Shown: positions 23,252 through 30,982 of the stretch, piece by piece
Layout: the number at the start of each line of letters is the position of its first letter
Position numbering within the stretch: position 1 is the stretch's first letter
Assembly: GCA_964036045.1 (NCBI GenBank)
Contig: OZ038399.1
Location: 19,117,670 to 19,181,669, forward strand
Direction of reading: 5' to 3'
DNA: 64,000 bases
Origin: Eutreptiella sp. 'Long Island Sound 2002'
Lineage: Eukaryota > Euglenozoa > Euglenophyceae > Eutreptiales > Eutreptiaceae
Made by a program: the position numbers and the translations under genes
Notes under the pieces: generated by a model
What the model was told of the DNA's origin: nothing
Database searches by the model: none
What the model saw: only the letters and a program-made list of their open reading frames with translations

Positions 23252-25157
23252 CTCGTCCTTGTTCCTCTCGTTCGCATTGCAGAGGCATAGGCTTCCACAG
23301 CTGGAATCTTTGGCCCCTCTGAGGCGCCGTGACCAGGTATCCCCAGTGTGGGGCCCCGTCTGCTTCAGTCCCGTCGGGCATCGCCACCAGCTGCTGGTCT
23401 CCCGCGCAAGTCTCTCCGCGTCCCCGCTTTGCCCCACGTTGCTCCTCCTCACCGAACTCACGTGTTGTTCTTTTCCCCAATACTCTCCTCCTGGCTTGAT
23501 GTAACCTCCATCGGGACTCAGAGCAATCAGTAGAGCATGTCGGCGTACCTGGGCTTGACTCGTCTCTGTCCCCTGCGCTGCTGCCTTCGGAGCCAACGTC
23601 GTCCCCAGACTCTTCCGCGCTGGCTTCCATTTCTTGGCATGGCTCAGCCTCCATGTGCGCTTCGTCTGCATCCCCGCTTCGTCTGTCCTCTCCTGCCCGG
23701 TCCTCGTTTGATGCCTGATCGCCTGCATCCCGTTCATGCCTGTCCGCGTCCGCCCCACTTGCCACCGCCCCCTCCGGAGCTGTGACGGCTTCCGCTGCGC
23801 CCGCTCCTCCACTGTCCCCGTCGGCGTCCATCTTCGTTTCGCCGTCCTCCAACTCGTCCACGTCGATGATCTCGACGGGTCTCGCACCGTGTCCTGCCGT
23901 TCCTTCGTCCGTCCGTGGTCCACCTTCATGCTCAGGTCCTGTACCAGGCACAAGTTCGGCGTCTCGTCCCATTTCCTTTTGTGCGGCGTCCTGCATGCTC
24001 CTGTTCTCCGCTTCTCTTCGGGGTTCTTCGTGATCTGGATTGTCCTGGTCGCATTCCCCATCCTGATCGTCCAGGTCCTCGTCGTCGTCGGACTCGCTGT
24101 CCACCTCCTGAGGAGTGGCGGGGCGGGCAAACGTGTGGACCGTAGGGGGGGTCTGGTTCCGTTTTCTCCCAAGATCCCATGCGAATGCATCCCTATGCCA
24201 GAGCTCCTTGACCGGCATCCAAGTCCACTCACAGTCGCGCGTGAAGTGCCCTGATTCACCCACTGGTGATGGAAGGAGGACCCTGGATGGCATCTTCCAT
24301 GACGGTGGGTGCGCTGCGTATCGTGCTGCTTGCCTTGGTGTCCGCCAGCGGGCCCATAGTGCCAAGGCCTGCAGGGATCCTCCCAGCGCCCTGAAGCATG
24401 CAGCCCCCATGCGTTTCCACGGGTGCCATCCCGAGAGGCCGCACTCTGTACCTGTGAACAGTTCAGTCTGTAACTTCCGTAGGGCATCGGGTCCTCCCGG
24501 GATGAATATGTTCTCGTCGTGCTGGTGAGGCCGCCTGTGCGTGTAGAGCCAATGCCGCCACCGTTCCCAAAACGGTGGTATGGGCTGGGCACACATCTCC
24601 TTGGCAACTTTGTAGTCGAAGAACACCAACCACCCCTTGTGTGCCAACCAGCCCCATCGTATTTGTGCGACGTCTGAAATCCTGAGGCAGATGGTGAATG
24701 CCATCCCGACGGCAAAGAACACCCTTGCCCAGGCCCAGTGCACCCTCCTCTCTGCCAACGTTTGAAAGTCGGCCACTGTCGCCCATACTCGAGGCCTGTC
24801 TTCCGCCTTGGCCATCTTGCCGATTGCTCTGAGTTGTAGCCTGTGTAAGTCTGTGACGGTAGCCCGTATGAGTTTGAGTTTCTCCAGCATCCGTATCCCC
24901 GCCACCAAGTTGTTTGCCGCCGAGTAGCCGCGCTTTCGTAATGCCAGTTCTGCGAACCGCCGTTGAATCGCCACCGCCAGTGTTTCATCGGTGCCGCACC
25001 CTCGCAATGCCATCCGTACCTGTTGCATATACGTCGCTGATGAGCTGGCCTCCACTCCTCGGATCGCCATCGCCGTACCCACTGTTCCCAATTCCTCTGT
25101 CCTGGCGTGCATGACGGCATCGTGGGCCTGCCAGGTCTCGGCCACCGTGGCTCCCAT
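22920..25157 (-). CDS. YR: Tyrosine recombinase (integrase) with long acidic C-terminal region
   Basis: 745 residues from the ATG at 25157; the frame is open from 25208, directly after the gag TGA. The product should integrate a circular DNA form of the element. Residues about 30-120 are an Arg-rich helical core-binding region. Catalytic-domain landmarks are R159 in CLRISD (box I), a Lys in the following beta-hairpin (K183 or K186), H245 in WHPWK (box II), W271 in ARW and the nucleophile Y280 in ARYA. Spacings H245-W271 (26) and W271-Y280 (9) equal those of Cre. The residue at the second catalytic Arg position is K248 (AAA). After about 350 the protein is acidic and low-complexity. It holds a SUMO-interaction-like motif VEIIDVDE near 428-435 and basic clusters near 555-580 that could be nuclear localisation signals. 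The frame looks truly coding to about 23270. The last about 110 residues overlap the RT gene and may not be translated. The real start could instead be read-through from gag. Confidence 0.85.
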   Translation of the reverse strand: MGATVAETWQAHDAVMHARTEELGTVGTAMAIRGVEASSSATYMQQVRMALRGCGTDETLAVAIQRRFAELALRKRGYSAANNLVAGIRMLEKLKLIRATVTDLHRLQLRAIGKMAKAEDRPRVWATVADFQTLAERRVHWAWARVFFAVGMAFTICLRISDVAQIRWGWLAHKGWLVFFDYKVAKEMCAQPIPPFWERWRHWLYTHRRPHQHDENIFIPGGPDALRKLQTELFTGTECGLSGWHPWKRMGAACFRALGGSLQALALWARWRTPRQAARYAAHPPSWKMPSRVLLPSPVGESGHFTRDCEWTWMPVKELWHRDAFAWDLGRKRNQTPPTVHTFARPATPQEVDSESDDDEDLDDQDGECDQDNPDHEEPRREAENRSMQDAAQKEMGRDAELVPGTGPEHEGGPRTDEGTAGHGARPVEIIDVDELEDGETKMDADGDSGGAGAAEAVTAPEGAVASGADADRHERDAGDQASNEDRAGEDRRSGDADEAHMEAEPCQEMEASAEESGDDVGSEGSSAGDRDESSPGTPTCSTDCSESRWRLHQARRRVLGKRTTREFGEEEQRGAKRGRGETCAGDQQLVAMPDGTEADGAPHWGYLVTAPQRGQRFQLWKPMPLQCEREEQGRDGGGHGAADGGSGGAYGAAVEQTGDDQWAVTRSGSQGGSKSRDGPTAGGGGTEFHIGAAGTPGRRDGAMGRIADRGCQPQGQQGWRPESGPSVGGDGEQRPWSSWQSGHP
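23240..23400 (-). other. Probable frame-switch zone from YR to RT (+1)
   Basis: In the YR frame, convincing protein sequence persists to about QLWKPMPLQCERE, and then becomes Gly-rich and featureless. In the frame one base further on, convincing RT-type sequence starts at about NANERNKDEMGVDMEQL, close to the ATG codons at 23251 and 23239. The RT frame is open throughout, so a +1 shift could occur anywhere in the zone. No single obvious slippery heptamer stands out. Re-initiation at 23251 would work equally well. Confidence 0.4.
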
Positions 25158-25208
25158 GTCCGGCCCCAGTGCCACCTTCGACCCGGCCCCGACTCCATTG
25201 AGCTCTTG

Positions 25209-25211
25209 TCA
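25209..25211 (-). other. In-frame TGA between gag and YR, possible read-through codon
   Basis: The gag stop lies in the context CAA-TGA-CAA-GAG. The next 11 codons to 25176, and then the whole YR ORF, are in the same frame with no other stop. The first in-frame ATG after the stop is at 25157, 17 codons on. A Gag-YR fusion by stop-codon read-through is therefore possible; so is a single substitution in a formerly continuous ORF, or independent initiation. CAA on both sides of the stop recalls known leaky contexts, but no structure or experiment supports it here. Confidence 0.45.
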
Positions 25212-26393
25212 TTGCTGTTGTCCTGGGTCTAGGGCCCGCGATTGCAGCAAGTCCTGTACCATGCGGAGAACGGCATCATCCGAGCCCTCCCGTTGTCCGC
25301 CCGCCACCCCCGCCTGTCCGACCGGTGTCGCTGGCTGTGGCAACAGGGACACCCTCCCCTGTGCCCCACACGGGAACATCTCCCAGTGGAGCTGCCCACA
25401 GCGCCTGCAGTTGGCGGGGGTTGGGCCATTCAGGTCGAAGGTCCACCCCTTGTTACTGGTCATCACAGTCTGTTCCCCCACCTGCGATATTTTGGCCTGG
25501 ACGTGCGGCTGGTTCAGGGTGCCTGTCAGTGCTGCGTGCGGGCAATTTCTGGCCCAGTGCCCAATCTGGCCGCAGACAAACCACTGACCCCCTCCCACCG
25601 GGGTCCCCATGATCTGCTGTCCTCCTGGAGTGTTGATCGCTCTGCCCAGCGGCGCCCCCGGTGCCGTGTGTGTTCCTGGATTTCCTGCACCTTGCACTTG
25701 TTGCGGTATTGGCATGTGGGAATTGCGTCCCTGCCTTTTGTTTCTCAATTCCTCATGCACGACCTTCCATATCGTTGTTGACAGTTCATGGGCGTCCCAC
25801 TGTGGGTCTTTCTTGGAGTACGTCATCAGTCCAACCGCCAGGGTCTGCATCCATTGGTATGGCAGTGTTTCTGCCAGCATCCGCTCCAGTTCCTGTTTCG
25901 TCAGCCTTGGTATAGCCGCCGCTCTGAGTCTTTCATACTCCAGTTTCGTTGCCGCCAGGAGTTGCACCAGCTCTGCCACTGCATGCGATGCCAAACCGCC
26001 GACCGCCGGTGATGGTGGTCTTGTGATCTCTGTTCCCGCATTGCCTTGCCCCGTCCCCTGAGTCTCATCATGGACAAACCTTTTATTCACGTAGTCAGGC
26101 GCCAGGCCCTTCCGGATCGCATAGCAGCGCAGCGCTGTGAGGAAGGTGTTCTTGTCCAGGTGGCTGACACCAATCTGCCCCGCGAACTCGGACACCACAT
26201 CTGCACCCACCTGCAGGTCCACTATTCTCTCCTGCTCCTCAATCAACCATTCGCCGCTCCTCTCCTGGTACTCCTGTTGACCCTGGATTGTCTCGAACGG
26301 CCCGAGCATCCACATCCTGAACTTGGCCAGCCCCGGGTCGGGTCCGGAATTGTCCACCACCGGGTTCTTGTCTTGTTCCATAGTCTCAGACAT
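25209..26393 (-). CDS. gag: Gag-like protein of YR retrotransposon, zinc-knuckle motifs
   Basis: 394 residues, starting at the first ATG of the element, 92 bp inside its 5' end, and ending at TGA 25209-25211. It is placed first in the element and is presumed to be the RNA-packaging structural protein. The N-terminal 220 residues look globular and helical, and I do not recognise a named fold. Residues about 223-270 are a Pro/Gly/Gln-rich linker. Two nucleocapsid-type motifs follow. At 271-284 the spacing fits CX2CX4HX4C (C274, H279, C284), but the first position is W271 (TGG). At 329-342 there is CX2CX3HX5C (C329, C332, H336, C342), which is not the canonical spacing. The C-terminus is Gln-rich. 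The assignment as Gag rests on position and the zinc-knuckle pattern, not on overall similarity. The same frame continues past the stop into the recombinase. Confidence 0.82.
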   Translation of the reverse strand: MSETMEQDKNPVVDNSGPDPGLAKFRMWMLGPFETIQGQQEYQERSGEWLIEEQERIVDLQVGADVVSEFAGQIGVSHLDKNTFLTALRCYAIRKGLAPDYVNKRFVHDETQGTGQGNAGTEITRPPSPAVGGLASHAVAELVQLLAATKLEYERLRAAAIPRLTKQELERMLAETLPYQWMQTLAVGLMTYSKKDPQWDAHELSTTIWKVVHEELRNKRQGRNSHMPIPQQVQGAGNPGTHTAPGAPLGRAINTPGGQQIMGTPVGGGQWFVCGQIGHWARNCPHAALTGTLNQPHVQAKISQVGEQTVMTSNKGWTFDLNGPTPANCRRCGQLHWEMFPCGAQGRVSLLPQPATPVGQAGVAGGQREGSDDAVLRMVQDLLQSRALDPGQQQ

Positions 26394-26485
26394 TTATGTG
26401 TTCACCCAATGGAAGCGCACCCGGGCGGGGGCCAAGAAAAACAGTAAGCACTATGAACAAAACGTATGTTTTTGGCAAAACATCG
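26394..26485 (-). other. 5' leader of the retroelement
   Basis: 92 bp between the element end and the gag ATG. It holds the paired dyads near its outer end, a GC-rich stretch around 26417-26433 and the short A-rich stretch ataaa just before the ATG. I see no recognisable promoter. Confidence 0.6.
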
Positions 26486-26491
26486 GTTTTG
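26458..26491. repeat. Two tandem CAAAAC-N4-GTTTT dyads at the element's 5' end
   Basis: CAAAAC-GTAT-GTTTTT lies at 26458-26473 and CAAAAC-ATCG-GTTTTG at 26476-26491, starting 18 bp apart. Both have inverted arms around a 4-bp centre. The outer arm of the second is the satellite word shared by both junctions. Inverted arms around a short spacer are the general architecture of tyrosine-recombinase core sites. These could be the element's recombination site, although known YR spacers are usually 6-8 bp. No matching dyad is visible at the other end of the element. Confidence 0.55.
26486..26491. repeat. GTTTTG, right junction copy
   Basis: The right-hand copy of the junction word, followed directly by the expected satellite continuation 'accagggggttgag'. 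It is also the outer arm of the dyad CAAAAC-ATCG-GTTTTG at 26476-26491. Confidence 0.8.
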
Positions 26492-29400
26492 ACCAGGGGG
26501 TTGAGTGGTCGAGATATGGGCAATACCAATTTGGAATGGTCATTGTGCGGGCATGTACTATTCAGTTCAACCTGAACGTAGCGTCGTTCACCTGCAAGGG
26601 AGCCTAAAACCCACATATGCGCACACAGGCAAATTTGAGCAAATTCTCTGCTACAGGTGCGACGTGGTTCGTATGGTACACTAACAGCATGATGCACCTT
26701 GTTTTGACCAGGGGGTTGAGTGGTCGAGATACGGGCAACACCAATTTGAAATGGGCATTGTGCGGGCACGTACTGTTCAGTTCAACCTGAAAATAGCGTC
26801 CTTCGTGTGCAAGGGAGCCTGAACCTCACATTTGCACACACGGGCAAATTCGGGCAAATTCTCTGCTACATGTGCGAGGTGGTTCGTATGGTACACGAAC
26901 ATCATGATGCACCTTGTTTTGACCAGGGGGTTGAGTGGTCGAGATATGGGCAATACCAATTTGAAATGGTCATTGTGCGGGCACGTACTATTCAGTTCAA
27001 CCTGAAAATAGCGTCATTCGCGTGCAAGGGAGCCTAAAACCCACATATGCGCACACGGGCAAATTCGAGCAAATTCTCTGCTACAGGTGCGACGTGGTTC
27101 GTATGGTACACTAACAGCATGATGCAGCTTGTTGTGGCCAGAGGGTTGAGTGGTTGAGATATGGGCAATACCAAATTGAAACGGCCATTGTGCGGGCAGG
27201 TACTGTTCAGTTCAACCTGAAAATAGCGTCATTCGCGTGCAAGGGAGCCTAAAGCCCACATTTGCGCACACGGGCAAATTCGGGCAAAATTCTCTGCTAC
27301 ACGTGCGACGTGGTTCGTATGGTACGCGAACAGCATGATGCACCTTGTTCTGGCCGGAGGGTTGAGTGGTTGTGATATGGGCAATACCAATTTGAAATGG
27401 GCATTGTGCGGGCACGTACTGTGAAGTTCAACCTGAACGTAGCGTCGTTCACCTGCAAGGGAGCCTAAACCTCACATTTGCACACACGGGCAAATTCGGG
27501 CAAATTATCTGCTACACGTGCGACGTGGTTCGTATGGTACACGAACAGCATGATGCAGCTTGTTCTGGCCGGAGGGTTGAGTGGTTGTGATATGGGCAAT
27601 ACCAATTTGAAATGGGCATTGTGCGGGCACGTACTGTTCAGTTCAACCTGAAAATAGCGTCACTCGTGTGCAAGGGAGCCTGAACCTCACATTTGCACAC
27701 ACGGGCAAATTCGGGCAAATTCTCTGCTACATGTGCGAGGTGGTTCGTATGGTACACGAACATCATGATGCACCTTGTTTTGACCAGGGGGTTGAGTGGT
27801 CGAGATATGGGCAATACCAATTTGGAATGGTCATTGTGCGGGCACGCACTGTTCAGTTCAACCTGAAAATAGCGTCCTTCACGTGGAAGGGAGCCTAAAC
27901 CTCACATTTGCACACACGGGCAAATTCGAGCAAATTCACTGCTACAGGTGCGATGTGCTTCGTATGGTACGCGAACAGCATGATGCACCTTGTTCTGGCC
28001 GGAGGGTTGAGTGGTTGTGATATGGGCAATACCAATTTGAAATGGGCATTGTGCGGGCACGTACTGTGAAGTTCAACCTGAAAATAGCGTCCTTCGCGTG
28101 CAAGGGAGCCTAAACCTCACATTTTGCACACACGGGCAAATTCGGGCAAATTCTCTGCTACACGTGCGATGTGGTTCGTATGGTACACGAACAACATTCT
28201 GCAGCTTGTTCTGGCCAGAGGGTTAAGTGGTCGCGATATGGACAACACCAATTTGAAATGGGCATTGTGCGGGCACCTACTGTGAAGTTCAACCTGAAAA
28301 TAGCGTCATTCGCGTGCAAGGGAGCCTAAAGCCCAGATTTGCGCACACGGGCAAATTCGAGCAAATTCTCTGCTACACGTGCGATGTGGTTCGTATGGTA
28401 CACGAACAACATGATGCAGCTTGTTCTGGCCAGAGGGTTAAGTGGTCGAGATATGGGCAATACCAATTTGAAATCGGCATTGTTCGGGCACGTACTGTTC
28501 GGTTCAACCTGGAAATAAGGTTATTCGCGTGCAAGGGAGCCTGAACCTGACATTTGCGCACACGGGCAAATTCGGGCAAATTCTCTGCTACAAATGCGGG
28601 GTGGTTCGTATGGTACACGAACATCATGATGCACCTTGTTTTGACCAGGGGGTTGAGTGGTTGAGATATGGGCAATACCAAATTGAAACGGGTATTGTGC
28701 GGGCACGTAGTATTCAGTTCAACCTGAAAATAGCGTCATTCGCGTGCAAGGGACCCTAAAACCCACATATGCACACACGGGCAAATTCGAGCAAATTCTC
28801 TGCTACAGGTGCGACGCGGTTCGTATGGTACACTAACAGCATGATGCAGCTTGTTCTGGCCAGAGGGTTGAGTGGTTGTGATATGGGCAATACCAATTTG
28901 AAATGGGCATTGTGCGGGCACGTACTGTGAAGTTCAACCTGAACGTAGCGTCGTTCACCTGCAAGGGAGCCCAAACCTCACATTTGCACAAACGGGCAAA
29001 TTCGGGCAAATTCTCTGCTACACGTGCGACGTGGTTCATATGGTACACGAATAGCATGATGCAGCTTGTTTTGGCCAGAGGGTTGAGTGGTTGAGATATG
29101 GGCAATACCAAATTGAAACGGGTATTGTGCGGGCACGTACTATTCAGTTCAACCTGAAAATAGCGTCATTCGCGTGCAAGGGAGCCTAAGACCTCACATT
29201 TGCACACACGGGCAAATTCGAGCAAATTCTCTGCTACAGGTGCGACGTGGTTCGTATGGTACCCGAACAGCATGATGCAGCTTGTTCTGGCCAGAGGGTT
29301 GAGTGGTCGCGATATGGGCAACACCAAATTGAAACGGGTATTGTGCGGGCACGTACTATTCAGTTCAACCTGAAAATAGCGTCATTCGCGTGCAAGGGAG

Positions 29401-30250
29401 CCTAAAACCTCACATTTGCACATACGGGCAAATTCGGGCAAATTCTCTGCTACACGTGCGAGGTGGTTCGTATGGTACACGAACAACATGCTGCAGCTTG
29501 TTCTGGCCAGAGGGTTGAGTGGTCGAGATATGGGCAATACCAATTTGAAATCGGCATTGTGCGGGCACGTACTGTTCAGTTCAACCTGAAAATAGCGTCC
29601 TTCGCGTGCAAGGGAGCCTAAACCTCACATTTGCACAAACGGGCAAATTCGGGCAAATTCTCTGCTACAGGTGCGACGTGGTTCGTATGGTACGCGAACA
29701 GCATGATGCACCTTGTTCTGGCCAGAGGGTTGAGTGGTTGTGATATGGGCAATACCAATTTGAAATGGGCATTGTGCGGGCACGTACTGTGAAGTTCAAC
29801 CTGAAAATAGCGTCCTTCGCGTGCAAGGGAGCCTAAACCTCACATTTGCACAAACGGGCAAATTCGGGCAAATTCTCTGCTACACGTGCGGCGTGGTTCG
29901 TATGGTACACTAACAGCATGATGCAGCTTGTTCTGGCCAGAGGGTTGAGTGGTCGAGATATGGGCAATACCAAATTGAAACGGCCATTGTGCGGGCACGT
30001 ACTGTTCAGTTCAACCTGAAAATAGCGTCATTCGCGTGCAACGGAGCCTGAACCTCACATTTGCACACACGTGCAAATTCGGGCGAATTCTCTGCTACAC
30101 GTGCGACGTGGTTCGTATGGTACGCGAACAGCATGATGCACCTTGTTCTGGCCGGAGGGTTGAGTGGTCGAGATATGGGCAATACCAATTTGGAATGGTC
30201 ATTGTGCGGGCACGCACTGTTCAGTTCAACCTGAAATTAGCGTCCTTCAC

Positions 30251-30458
30251 GTGCAAGGGAGCCTAAACCTCACATTTGCACACACGGGCAAATTCGGGCA
30301 AATTCTCTGCTACACGTGGTTCATATGGTACACGAATAGCATGATGCAGCTTGTTGTGGCCAGAGGGTTGAGTGGTTGGGATATGGGCAATACCAAATTG
30401 AAACGGGTATTGTGCGGGCACGTACTATTCAGTTCAACCTGAAAATAGCGGCATTCGC
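30251..30458. repeat. Shortened monomer, 7-bp deletion
   Basis: The usual 'acgtgcgacgtgg' reads 'acgtgg' near 30314. The lost 7 bp equal one copy of the direct repeat acgtg plus the 2-bp spacer, as expected from slippage or short-repeat recombination. Confidence 0.85.
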
Positions 30459-30982
30459 GTGCAAGGGAGCCTAAAACCCACATATGCGCACACGGGCAAA
30501 TTTGAGAAAATTCTATGCTACAGGTGCGACGTGGTTCGTATGGTACACTAACAGCATGATGCAGCTTGTTCTGGCCAGAGGGTTGAGTGGTCGAGATATG
30601 GGCAATACCAATTTGAAACGGGTATTGTGCGGGCACGTACTATTCAGTTCAACCTGAAAATAGCGTCATTCGCGTGCAAGGGAGCCTAAAACCCACATAT
30701 GCGCACACGGGCAAATTCGAGCAAATTCTCTGCTACAGGTGCGACGTGGTTCGTATGGTACACTAACAGCATGATGCAGCTTGTTTTGGCCAGAGGGTTG
30801 AGTGGTTGAGATATGGGCAATACCAAATTGAAACGGGTATTGTGCGGGCACGTACTATTCAGTTCAACCTGAAAATAGCGTCATTCACGTGCAAGGGAGC
30901 CTAAAACCCACATATGCGCACACGGGCAAATTCGAGCAAATTCTCTGCTACACGTGCGACGTGGTTCGTATGGTACACTAAG

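Larger units (their letters stand above)
21846..26485 (-). mobile_element. Tyrosine-recombinase retrotransposon (DIRS/VIPER-like), nested in satellite
   Basis: This 4640-bp insert carries, in minus-strand order, a Gag-like ORF, a tyrosine recombinase and a reverse transcriptase. It has none of the features of LTR or LINE elements: no long terminal repeats, no integrase DDE domain, no endonuclease and no poly(A) tail. Its composition is clearly GC-richer than the flanking satellite. Junctions are precise. The left arm ends at monomer position 115 and the right arm starts at position 110, so the host monomer is complete and GTTTTG occurs on both sides. The order gag-YR-RT matches what I recall for DIRS1 and VIPER elements; Ngaro and PAT place YR last. 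The ORFs are long and open, so the copy is probably young. Three details suggest loss of function or lineage-specific biology: a truncated RNase H, Lys at the second catalytic Arg of YR, and Trp for Cys in a zinc knuckle. Confidence 0.9.

Noticed and set aside
23252-25198. N-terminal 650 residues of the full open RT frame
   Set aside because: The same stretch in the neighbouring frame encodes the recombinase domain and its tail. The RT-frame version is Arg/Thr/Trp-rich and looks like a shadow.
21846-26485. LTR retrotransposon or LINE
   Set aside because: No terminal repeats, no DDE integrase, no endonuclease and no poly(A). A tyrosine recombinase is present instead.
21846-26485. Terminal inverted repeats or split direct repeats typical of DIRS and PAT elements
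   Set aside because: I compared both ends on both strands and saw no match longer than a few bases apart from the 6-bp junction word.
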